In this document: piece after piece, positions 1 through 5,834 of the stretch | Layout of the letters: every line of letters starts with the position of its first letter | How positions within the stretch are numbered: position 1 is the first letter of the stretch | From: Propionibacteriaceae bacterium | Lineage (GTDB): Bacteria; Actinomycetota; Actinomycetes; Propionibacteriales; Propionibacteriaceae | Direction: 5' to 3' | Assembly (NCBI GenBank): GCA_009778535.1 | Contig: WRJP01000043.1 | Span: forward strand, 1 to 12,910 | DNA length: 12,910 nt | The notes under the pieces: model-generated | Told to the model about the DNA's origin: nothing | Database searches by the model: none | What the model saw: only the letters and a program-made list of their open reading frames with translations | Translations under genes and position numbers: made by a program

Positions 1-1005
1 AGGCTGCACTGCGGGATGAAGCACTTGGATTTGCGTAGCTCCCACCGCGAAAACGCCGATACAGGCCGCGATTCCCGAGCCTAAAACCAACCATTCCGGT
101 GCCGCCATTGGATCAGGACGGTACCTAGTGCGCTGCACTCGTCTGCCCGATAACCGCAAGCCGATAAATCCGGCCAGCCCTCCAGCAACTATCATCGGGA
201 CTCCCATCCAAGGCGGCGTAGTCCCAGTGTCTAGGAGTCCGTAAACCCCAACGCACAGCGCAAAAGATGAGGCTATGAGCAAGGCCGATGTCGTCTGTCG
301 GGCTGCCGGTGTAACCTGCTGCGAACGGCCATACCCGCGCGAATCCATCGTACCAGCCAAGATGAGAGAGCGCTCCAACCCGTCGGCGAGCACCGGCATC
401 GCAATGTGACGGATGAGATGTGCTCCCTTTCCAGTGTCCGCTCGTAGCTGCCGCGCTCGCCTTACCCTTACCAAGGATTCGGCCAACTGGGGGAAAACCG
501 ATAGCGCGATGACGACTACCGTTCCCCACTCGTACAGTGCCCCCGGGACAGCGGCAAGCAGCCGTTTCGGATTTGCCAGCGCATTGGCGGCTCCCACTGC
601 GATCACCATTGTGGCCAGTTGCATTCCCGACACCGCAGCGCTTAACAGCGCTTCCGCCGAAACAGCACCAAATAAACTGACCGATGAAAAAATTCCAGGC
701 AGGTTCAGGGTTGGCAGGTTAAACAATATCGTTGGGCCATCAGCCGAAAACACAATGCGGAACACTATTCGCAGTGCCACGATGAAGACAGCCAAGTACA
801 CGTACAGGTGAAAGGCCAGTGCCCACGGCGCATTGCTGCGTCGTGCCACCACCGTCAGGGCGGCAATGGCGATTACGAGAGCGAGCAGCACCGGGTTGGT
901 GGTATGTGAAGCGACCACAGCGCACCCGATTGCCCAACCCCACCAGGCACCCGGGTGGAGATTTCGGGGCAGGAAGAAAACTCCGCGCGCCTTGTTCATT
1001 TCCAT
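1..1005 (-). CDS. ecfT: ECF transporter transmembrane component T (partial, 3' end beyond window)
   Basis: This is an integral membrane protein of the EcfT/CbiQ family, which couples ATPase subunits to a substrate-binding S component in energy-coupling-factor vitamin importers. The frame is open from the ATG at 1005 to the left edge (335 residues seen). It has several hydrophobic segments, a basic stretch VRVRRARQL near residues 179-187, and the family coupling signature around residues 206-226, with LERS followed by MDSRGYG, comparable to the Ala-Arg-Gly coupling helix. The start lies 7 nt after the stop of the upstream gene, with GGAGG at 1019-1023; the ATG at 999 is an alternative start. 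It is the third gene behind a cobalamin riboswitch, so cobalamin is the inferred substrate. Neither the S component nor an ATPase is visible; they probably follow beyond the edge. The family call is firm; the substrate is inferred from context. Confidence 0.85.
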   Translation of the reverse strand, partial: MEMNKARGVFFLPRNLHPGAWWGWAIGCAVVASHTTNPVLLALVIAIAALTVVARRSNAPWALAFHLYVYLAVFIVALRIVFRIVFSADGPTILFNLPTLNLPGIFSSVSLFGAVSAEALLSAAVSGMQLATMVIAVGAANALANPKRLLAAVPGALYEWGTVVVIALSVFPQLAESLVRVRRARQLRADTGKGAHLIRHIAMPVLADGLERSLILAGTMDSRGYGRSQQVTPAARQTTSALLIASSFALCVGVYGLLDTGTTPPWMGVPMIVAGGLAGFIGLRLSGRRVQRTRYRPDPMAAPEWLVLGSGIAACIGVFAVGATQIQVLHPAVQP

Positions 1006-1012
1006 GTCGATG

Positions 1013-2074
1013 TTACTGCCTCCGTCGCCATACCAGTACCGAAGCTGTAGCAGCCACACCCACCAGAATGCCCACTCCTGCCAGCAACGGCCAAGTCGGC
1101 TCTTGTCGGGGAACAGGGTCGGGCTGGGGCGCAGGTGATGCGGCTTCATTTATTTGTGATGGTGGGGTTGCAGGTGATGGTGGCGTTGCAGGAGTTTGTG
1201 CTTGTGTTGGAGTTGGCGGCGTCGCTTCCACAGCTGCAACAGGCGGTATCGCAGTAGCGGAACTTGGTGCCGCAGAGGTTGGCACCGGAGTTGAAACGGT
1301 AGGTGTGGCGGACGGTGGCCTACTGGTTGGTGGAGCCGAACTGGGTTTAGCTGGTGCGGTAGTCGGTTTCTTCGTTGGTGGTTTGGTGATCGCTGGTGGA
1401 GTGGTGCTGGGTTTTACCGGTGTGGTCGGTGGTTTCGTGGTTGACTCAGTTGAGCTGGTTTTGATTGGTGTGGTGGTCTCAGGTTTGGTTGTCGGAGGTT
1501 TGGTAGTCGGCGGAGCGGGTGTCGGCCAAGCAGCCGGAGCTACCCGAGGTTTCGGTGCACTGCCTACGCCGCCTCCAAGTGAGAATGACCATCCTTCGTA
1601 CGACCCAAATGTCACCTTCCGCGATATGGCTCCTTGCGAGTTATAAGTCCAAGCTCCGCCCTGCTTTGCCGACCAATATGACCAATAGGCGCTCATCGGA
1701 GGAGTTGAGACACACTTTTCTTGGTATTTTTCGCCATTGGGGAGAGTCAGAGTTTGAGTGGCTGCGGGGCGTCCGCCTACGCGACAGACGAAACTAGCTC
1801 CGTCGTTTGAGGTGCCTTGATATGACACGTTCACGGCTGCCAGCGCAGCTACTCCGGTGGCTCCATTGGGGAGATTGCTCGCGCAGTACACCTTGGTGCC
1901 GCCGCCGAGATTCTGATAGTCAATCACCACAGTTACGGCGTTGACATCGGCAGAATTGCAACTTCCTGAGCGTCCCGTACCCCCGGCTGCGTGAACCAAT
2001 GGTATGCCCCACAGGGCAGCACAGGCGGCGACGTAAATAATGCTCGCCGCTAGTGCTAATAGGTATCGTTTCAC
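1013..2074 (-). CDS. Secreted, stalked membrane-anchored protein with DUF4430/transcobalamin-like domain
   Basis: This 353-residue surface protein has four parts. A signal peptide covers about residues 1-30. A globular domain at about 39-168 resembles DUF4430, the beta domain also found at the C-terminus of transcobalamin and intrinsic factor: VTVVIDY, Cys39 and Cys64, and the aromatic cluster YWSYW at 130-134. A long Pro/Thr/Ser/Lys-rich stalk covers about 172-322. A C-terminal transmembrane helix ending in Arg-rich residues covers about 328-353. There is no LPXTG motif, so anchoring appears to be by the helix alone. The start is GTG (2074-2072), overlapping the upstream stop as GTGA, with GGAAGG four bases before it, which suggests translational coupling. 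Position between the toroid protein and ecfT under a cobalamin riboswitch implies a role in capturing cobalamin at the surface. The domain assignment was made by eye and the function is inferred. Confidence 0.7.
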   Translation of the reverse strand: MKRYLLALAASIIYVAACAALWGIPLVHAAGGTGRSGSCNSADVNAVTVVIDYQNLGGGTKVYCASNLPNGATGVAALAAVNVSYQGTSNDGASFVCRVGGRPAATQTLTLPNGEKYQEKCVSTPPMSAYWSYWSAKQGGAWTYNSQGAISRKVTFGSYEGWSFSLGGGVGSAPKPRVAPAAWPTPAPPTTKPPTTKPETTTPIKTSSTESTTKPPTTPVKPSTTPPAITKPPTKKPTTAPAKPSSAPPTSRPPSATPTVSTPVPTSAAPSSATAIPPVAAVEATPPTPTQAQTPATPPSPATPPSQINEAASPAPQPDPVPRQEPTWPLLAGVGILVGVAATASVLVWRRRQ

Positions 2075-3906
2075 TTAACCTTCCCTGCTTTTCGCTGCAA
2101 CCCAGCTACCACGATCAGGAGCAAAAATCCGATGCAGATCAATGCGGCAGGGGTTTGCGCTGGATTTGAGAGCGTAGTGCCACCGGTGTCCACGACTGGC
2201 CCGGGTGTTGGTGCTGGTGTTGTTGGTTCCACAGTAGGCGCGGGTGTTTGCACCGGAGTGGTTGGTTCTGGGGTAGTTGGTTCAGGTGTCGGCATGGGTG
2301 CTTCGGGAAGTTCACATACTCTAGCTGGCACATCGGCTGTAGCGCCTTCGGAGCTCATATAAACAAAGTTGGCACCACCGAATCCCAAGATTGCCTGTGA
2401 CGTCGCTCTAAAAAACTGTTCACCTAAGCCTGAGCCTAGTCCGAGTTCAACGGCACCTTCAAAGCCAACCTGGTCGTAGGCTATCGCTCCGATGTCTACC
2501 ACTTCCAGCGTGTCAGTACTGTCCTTCACTCGTTCGCAGGTGATCTGTAGTCCGCCAATGTACTGTGCTGCGAGTGTACTGGCCGCAGGGCTAGTATCTT
2601 GCAGAGCCAGTACAGCCAAACCAGTCGCATTTGCATTCGGGGTACCCCAACTGAGGAAACCTCCGGAATCGTCTTGCTGGGTTAACAGCCACTCCTGCGC
2701 CCACGCCAGGGGAGAATCAGTGCCAGTAACTCCGGTAGCTGCCAGAGCTTGTGCCGCAAGTGAGGTGACGTCAGTGTCGGCTCCTCCACAGCCGCCTACC
2801 CATCCAAAAGAACCATAATCTGCTGCGGCAGCGGTGGTGCACTGCTGCTGGGTCAGCCAGGCAAGTGCCGAAGCTGGCACGCCACCGTCAGTACGTGCTA
2901 ACACGATCATGGCAAGCGCATGACTGAAAGCACTACTGGTTGCCGGATCACCGAAGGAGCCATCCGCGTTGAGAACTGACCTAAGATCAAATAGCAGATT
3001 TCGGGTACCGCTGCTGGTGGGGAAGGCCATCGGATCTAATCCCGCTGCTTGAAGTGCGAGAGTCATCTTTGCGATTGCTGGCCATTTCATGGGGCTTTCG
3101 GCCTGAGTGCCGATATAGGCCGTGCCCGATGCATAGAGTTTTTCAGCAGTAGCGTTAATCTGATCGCCAGCTACTTTGACCGAAATCAGACCTAGCAGCG
3201 CGTCAATAGTTAAGCCCCAGTCTGTTGCGCCGTTGGTGAGTGCTACATCGTCTTGGGCTGCCAACTGTGCAGCTAGCCAAGCTGCGGCAGCTTGCGCATC
3301 CGGGTCAGCCAGCACCTGGGTCGGGCTGGGCGGCAACGTTATGTTGCCCAGCCATGGGAGTACCTCTTGCAGAGTTGGGGTGGTTGTGCAGATGGAGGGA
3401 TCATCCATCTCATAGAGCCATTGCGGATCATAGTCAGCAAGCATGCAATCCCAAGTTTCAAAGACTCTGAACATATACGCCTGGTCGGTTGACACGGGGC
3501 CAGAACCAGCGCCCACCTGCGCGAAAGTCCACACGTCGGAGGGATTACCCACGTTTGAACCAGAAACGGTTGAGGTGTAAAGACCCCAGAAACCTTCCCA
3601 ACCGTATTCGGCTGTTGGGTCAAGGCCATCAATGTCCAGTATCCAGCCACTACTGTCATGAACCTCAAATCCGGCAGCTTTGAACGCGTCAATGATGGTT
3701 CCTGGGGCACCGATTGCGCATCGAATGTCAACGTTGGTGCCATTGAGCGAATAATCGACAGCTACGGTGACTCCAACACCGTGGCTACAACCTTCACCTG
3801 TGATCGAAGGCTCTGCCGCCCATGACATTTGCACAGCAGTGAGAGAAGTTAGAAAAAAAGATATGGCAATCAAAAATCGGACTGTCGAAATAGACTTGCG
3901 ACGCAC
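2071..3906 (-). CDS. Surface-anchored transcobalamin-like protein: DUF4430-type domain plus alpha/alpha toroid
   Basis: This 611-residue protein has a signal peptide (about 1-31, SWAAEP junction), a DUF4430-like beta domain (about 40-150: VTVAVDY, Cys40 and Cys63, WEGFWGLY), and an alpha/alpha-toroid region (about 200-520) with prenyltransferase/squalene-oxidase-type repeats such as GGADTDVTSLAAQALAA and QQDDSGGFLSWG. A Pro/Thr stalk (about 535-575) and a C-terminal transmembrane helix with a basic tail (about 585-611) follow. Transcobalamin combines the same two folds in the opposite order. The GTG at 3906 is preferred because AAAGGA lies 7 nt upstream and a signal peptide follows at once; the in-frame extension to an ATG at 4140 would translate the riboswitch. 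No cyclase DxDD motif was seen, which favours ligand binding over terpene chemistry. The inferred role is extracellular cobalamin binding for the ECF importer encoded downstream. Confidence 0.75.
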   Translation of the reverse strand: MRRKSISTVRFLIAISFFLTSLTAVQMSWAAEPSITGEGCSHGVGVTVAVDYSLNGTNVDIRCAIGAPGTIIDAFKAAGFEVHDSSGWILDIDGLDPTAEYGWEGFWGLYTSTVSGSNVGNPSDVWTFAQVGAGSGPVSTDQAYMFRVFETWDCMLADYDPQWLYEMDDPSICTTTPTLQEVLPWLGNITLPPSPTQVLADPDAQAAAAWLAAQLAAQDDVALTNGATDWGLTIDALLGLISVKVAGDQINATAEKLYASGTAYIGTQAESPMKWPAIAKMTLALQAAGLDPMAFPTSSGTRNLLFDLRSVLNADGSFGDPATSSAFSHALAMIVLARTDGGVPASALAWLTQQQCTTAAAADYGSFGWVGGCGGADTDVTSLAAQALAATGVTGTDSPLAWAQEWLLTQQDDSGGFLSWGTPNANATGLAVLALQDTSPAASTLAAQYIGGLQITCERVKDSTDTLEVVDIGAIAYDQVGFEGAVELGLGSGLGEQFFRATSQAILGFGGANFVYMSSEGATADVPARVCELPEAPMPTPEPTTPEPTTPVQTPAPTVEPTTPAPTPGPVVDTGGTTLSNPAQTPAALICIGFLLLIVVAGLQRKAGKVK

Positions 3907-3949
3907 GAGAGCGTCCTTTCTTGGGAGCGATCCGAAAAAGGACGAACTC
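3907..3949 (-). promoter_or_regulatory. Predicted ribosome-binding-site sequestering hairpin (cobalamin expression platform)
   Basis: Reading down the minus strand, GAGTTCGTCCTTT (3949-3937) pairs with AAAGGACGCTCTC (3919-3907): eight pairs, a 2x2 internal loop, then three more pairs. The second arm contains the Shine-Dalgarno AAAGGA (3919-3914) and ends directly before the GTG start at 3906. This is a translational off-switch geometry and sits about 50 nt below the riboswitch aptamer. The pairing is seen in the sequence; its use by the riboswitch is inferred. Confidence 0.6.
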
Positions 3950-3999
3950 ACGTTTTTATTCGCTTGCTTGCCCCTCCGCAGACCTCGACGGATGGTTCG

Positions 4000-4119
4000 C
4001 TGTGGTTCAAACAGGCATCTGGACTCATTGACGCGATAGGCATCAATCCACCATTGCGGGTCAGTGTCGGGTTTTGACCGACTTCCCCCGTTCGAGCCGG
4101 GATTCAATTGTGACCACAG
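4000..4119 (-). promoter_or_regulatory. Cobalamin riboswitch
   Basis: On the minus strand, the closing stem is CTGTGGT (4119-4113) with ACCACAG (4006-4000). Inside it are CCCG..CGGG, then GGGAAGTCGG, a loop, CCCGACACTGACCCGCAATG, a stem ATTGA..TCAAT, and GAGTCCAGATGCCTG. This order matches the class seen in Actinobacteria: GGGAA, a CGGT..CCGG hairpin, CCCGC followed by an ACTGT-like box, and a GAGTC-AGA-CCTG segment. One deviation is AATGG where ACTGT is common. It precedes the transcobalamin-like gene and predicts repression of the operon when cobalamin is plentiful. The assignment was made by eye without a covariance model. Confidence 0.75.
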
Positions 4120-4126
4120 CCTAGCA

Positions 4127-4146
4127 CGAGAAAATGCCATTTCTCG
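4127..4146 (-). repeat. Perfect inverted repeat upstream of the cobalamin riboswitch
   Basis: CGAGAAA (4146-4140) and TTTCTCG (4133-4127) flank a six-base loop, just upstream of the aptamer closing stem. No U-run follows, so it is not a convincing terminator for the antitoxin gene. It may be part of the leader RNA or a protein-binding site. The 4147-4239 stretch between it and the antitoxin stop holds no promoter that I can defend. Confidence 0.45.
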
Positions 4147-4239
4147 GCGGTAGTTCTTTGCAGGTAGTTTTGCCAGATAAAGGCACCCTCGCGCAATCGT
4201 CTCCTTAACTCACCTAAGACGACGTGGCAAGCTCCCTTC

Positions 4240-4512
4240 TTAGGAGAGTTTAGCCACCTGAGCTACCGCTGATTTTCCGCTCTGGCGTGCAAGTCTTTCG
4301 TCGAGCCAAACTTTGATAATGGCCTGTCTGGCAACGCCAATTCGTGCAGCCTCACGGTCTAGTGAATCGACCATCCACTTGGGCAAGTCTACGTTTACAC
4401 GCTTAATCTCAAGTCCAGGTCGGGAGGCCGTGGTCAAATCAAAATACTCAAGCACATCTACTTCGCCTTCATCAAAGACGCGATCGAAGTCCGCAGCCTT
4501 AATCTGCTTCAT
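4240..4512 (-). CDS. brnA: BrnA/CopG-type antitoxin of a type II toxin-antitoxin pair
   Basis: This 90-residue protein has an acidic N-terminal part (FDEGEVDVLEYFD), typically the toxin-contacting segment of BrnA-like antitoxins, followed by a ribbon-helix-helix DNA-binding domain at about residues 36-75 (KRVNVDLPKWMVDSLDREA and VARQAIIKVWLDERL). It would bind and neutralise a BrnT RNase and repress its own promoter. The ATG at 4512 lies inside the last codons of the toxin frame, giving a 14-nt overlap, with AAGGAGGT upstream at about 4520-4527. The reading frame is intact, whereas the partner toxin has an internal stop. Family identity is well supported by sequence and gene order; an orphan regulator role is possible if the toxin is dead. 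Confidence 0.82.
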   Translation of the reverse strand: MKQIKAADFDRVFDEGEVDVLEYFDLTTASRPGLEIKRVNVDLPKWMVDSLDREAARIGVARQAIIKVWLDERLARQSGKSAVAQVAKLS

Positions 4513-4759
4513 ATGCTTCTACCTCCTTAACGCGAGAGCGGCGAACAGAAATAATCCGAATCGCGCCCAGTCGCTTTGTTACGATCGCCGTGAAATGACG
4601 ATCACCGATCTTCCCAATGACAAGCTGGCGTGGCTCAGCTACATGCACCGAATCGATCAGGAGCCTTCGCTCGTCCATTCAAAGCGATTGAGCTACAACA
4701 AAATCAATCCCATGCTTGGCGAGGTTTGATTGGCTCTTTGTCTCATCGAATTCGAACAC
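4499..4759 (-). pseudogene. brnT: BrnT-type toxin gene with in-frame TGA at codon 27
   Basis: Read from the GTG at 4759 (AGGAG upstream), the frame gives a typical BrnT ribonuclease toxin: MFEFDETKSQSNLAKHGIDF, then AQSL, a stop, MDERRLLIDS, EPRQLVIGKIGDRHF and RIISVRRSRVKEVEAYEAD, ending at TAA 4501-4499. Codon 27 (4681-4679) is TGA. In the family this spot is usually Trp (AQxLWxD), and the flanking residues align without length change, so a single TGG to TGA change is the simplest explanation. Other genes here read TGG as Trp and end in TGA, so recoding is unlikely. An ATG directly follows the TGA, so a 59-residue C-terminal piece might be made by reinitiation. The full frame would be 86 codons, normal for the family. 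Confidence 0.72.
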
Positions 4760-4773
4760 CTAACTCTCCTATA

Positions 4774-4801
4774 TCTATACCAATACTATACCAAGAAACA
4801 A
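4774..4801 (-). promoter_or_regulatory. Probable brnT-brnA promoter
   Basis: On the minus strand, TTGTTT (4801-4796), a 16-nt spacer and TATAGA (4779-4774) make a reasonable sigma-70-type promoter just above the toxin ribosome binding site (AGGAG) and GTG at 4759. The spacer and -10 box contain a direct repeat that could be bound by the antitoxin. The assignment is by motif only. Confidence 0.45.
4775..4794 (-). repeat. 9-bp direct repeat in the toxin-antitoxin promoter (candidate operator)
   Basis: TTGGTATAG occurs at 4794-4786 and again at 4783-4775, an 11-bp period, which places both copies on about the same DNA face. Ribbon-helix-helix antitoxins commonly bind short repeated sites spaced about one helical turn apart and overlapping the promoter, so this is a plausible autoregulatory operator. 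Confidence 0.45.
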
Positions 4802-4826
4802 TTTCTTTTTGGAGCATTGGCGTCGG

Positions 4827-4856
4827 TTAAGACTTTTGCTCAAAGGCGCGTAAACT
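4827..4856 (+). promoter_or_regulatory. Possible promoter for the FMN riboswitch-ribXY transcript
   Basis: TTAAGA (4827-4832), an 18-nt spacer and TAAACT (4851-4856) lie just above the FMN riboswitch. Transcription would begin near 4863, two bases before the first aptamer stem, which fits. Both hexamers are imperfect. Confidence 0.4.
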
Positions 4857-4864
4857 ATTCCTAA

Positions 4865-4981
4865 CGTGTTCCGGGGTCGGTGAAACTCCGAACCGGCGGT
4901 GATAGTCCGCGAGCCAGCAACTGCTGGTTGACTTGGTGGAAGTCCAAGACCGACGGTTAAAGTCCGGATGGGAGGCGCACG
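4865..4981 (+). promoter_or_regulatory. FMN riboswitch (RFN element)
   Basis: The conserved RFN blocks are present in order: GGGGTCGGTGAAACTCCGA, ACCGGCGGTGATAGTCCGCG, AGCC, a variable hairpin, TTGACTTGGTGGAAGTCCA, AGACCGACGGTTAAAGTC and CGGATGGGAG. The outer ends CGTG (4865-4868) and CACG (4978-4981) can close the element. It senses FMN and normally lowers expression of flavin synthesis or uptake genes. It sits directly upstream of ribX-ribY, which supports a flavin-related function for that transporter. Confidence 0.93.
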
Positions 4982-5038
4982 GCAGTAATCGCCGCCGCAA
5001 TTTGTGTCGGTGCTATTACCTTCGGCTCTTGCCGCACC

Positions 5039-5061
5039 CCGGTTCAACGCAGAACCGGAGG
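5039..5061 (+). promoter_or_regulatory. Hairpin overlapping the ribX ribosome binding site (FMN expression platform)
   Basis: CCGGTTC (5039-5045), a six-base loop and GAACCGG (5052-5058) form a perfect 7-bp stem. Its second arm overlaps the first two bases of the Shine-Dalgarno GGAGG (5057-5061), and CC at 5036-5037 could extend pairing across a mismatch to GG at 5060-5061. The same GAACCGG is found in the aptamer at 4890-4896, so the 5039-5045 arm has two possible partners. No U-run follows, so control of translation is more likely than termination. Confidence 0.6.
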
Positions 5062-5066
5062 TTGAG

Positions 5067-5825
5067 ATGAATAGAACCTGGAGTGCACCAGTGATTCTGG
5101 TGTGCCTCATAGTTCTGATCTGGGGGGCGTTCACCTGGGGTCAGGCTGTGCCAGCGATCTTGCTTCCGCCTCCGGATGCGGTGCTTTCTGGTTTTTGGAA
5201 CATCATCGCCACGGGATTGATCTTTCCTTTTCTGGGCGTAACGATGTTCGAGGCAGTTGGCGGATGCATAGTTGGTGCAGCAGTAGCGCTTCCACTGGCA
5301 GCTCTAGTTCATCGTTCGCCCTGGATTTCGAGCGCTGTTAACCCTTTCCTAGGCGCTACCCAAGCAATACCGGCAGTAGCGCTGGCGCCGCTGCTGGCGA
5401 TGTGGGCTGGGTACGGGATTCCTCCAATCATTCTGCTTTGTGCAGCAATGGTTTTCTTTCCAATATTGATCTCAACGGTCGTGGGGCTGCGGCATGTATC
5501 AGCCTCAGTTGTTGAGGCTGCCAGACTGGACGGTGCCAGCTCGCTGGGACTGCTGCTTCATGTTGAAGCCCCAATGGCGATGCCGTCGGTATTAGGTGGG
5601 CTGCGAAATGGTTTCACGCTCTCCATAACCGGCGCGGTAGTTGGTGAGATGGTGATTGGCGGGGGCAAGTATCTCGGCCTGGGCACCTTGCTCACAGTCC
5701 AACGCAACAACGTTGACATCGTCGGAATGTTCGCAACCATCGCCGTGTTGTGTTTGGTTGCCGCCACTTTATATTCACTTATCCACCTATGGGAGCGCCG
5801 TTCCCGAATCATTAAATCACTGTGA
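5067..5825 (+). CDS. ribX: Riboflavin/flavin-precursor ABC transporter permease RibX
   Basis: This 252-residue membrane protein belongs to the SsuC/ThiX-type binding-protein-dependent permeases. It has about six hydrophobic segments and the EAA loop that docks to the ATPase: EAARLDG at 150-156 and the downstream P169. The ATG at 5067 is preferred, with GGAGG five bases upstream; the in-frame GTG at 5004 would place start signals inside the expression platform and lacks a good ribosome binding site. The FMN riboswitch upstream and ribY 9 nt downstream match the RibXY system predicted for riboflavin uptake in other bacteria. No ATP-binding gene is present in the cluster here. The permease family is firm; the substrate is assigned from the riboswitch and partner. 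Confidence 0.85.
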   Translation: MNRTWSAPVILVCLIVLIWGAFTWGQAVPAILLPPPDAVLSGFWNIIATGLIFPFLGVTMFEAVGGCIVGAAVALPLAALVHRSPWISSAVNPFLGATQAIPAVALAPLLAMWAGYGIPPIILLCAAMVFFPILISTVVGLRHVSASVVEAARLDGASSLGLLLHVEAPMAMPSVLGGLRNGFTLSITGAVVGEMVIGGGKYLGLGTLLTVQRNNVDIVGMFATIAVLCLVAATLYSLIHLWERRSRIIKSL

Positions 5826-5834
5826 GGAAAATTC

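Noticed and set aside
125..529. Minus-strand frame of 134 codons near the left edge
   Set aside because: It is another frame of ecfT on the same strand; the ecfT frame carries the family signature and runs unbroken from 1005 to the edge.
819..1646. Open plus-strand frame of 275 codons rich in Gly and Val
   Set aside because: It is the antisense of the ecfT start and the Pro/Thr stalk of the 353-residue protein; its Gly/Val richness comes from the reverse complement of Pro/Thr codons.
2071..2330. LPXTG-type sortase anchoring of the stalked proteins
   Set aside because: No LPXTG-like motif precedes either C-terminal hydrophobic segment; simple transmembrane anchoring fits better.
2300..3400. 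Terpene cyclase or prenyltransferase enzyme from the toroid repeats
   Set aside because: The protein is secreted and anchored, lacks a DxDD-type catalytic motif, and sits under B12 control with DUF4430 and ECF genes, so ligand binding is more likely.
3907..4140. N-terminal extension of the toroid protein back to an ATG at 4140
   Set aside because: It would translate the cobalamin riboswitch and the sequestering hairpin, its residues look random, and a signal peptide with a proper ribosome binding site begins at the GTG 3906.
4241..4258. Rho-independent terminator after the antitoxin gene
   Set aside because: CTCTCC and GGGAG flank a six-base loop but pair imperfectly and no U-run follows.
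4679..4681. TGA read as Trp or selenocysteine in the toxin gene
   Set aside because: Trp is encoded by TGG in the surrounding genes and TGA ends several of them, and no selenocysteine insertion structure was evident; a nonsense change is simpler.
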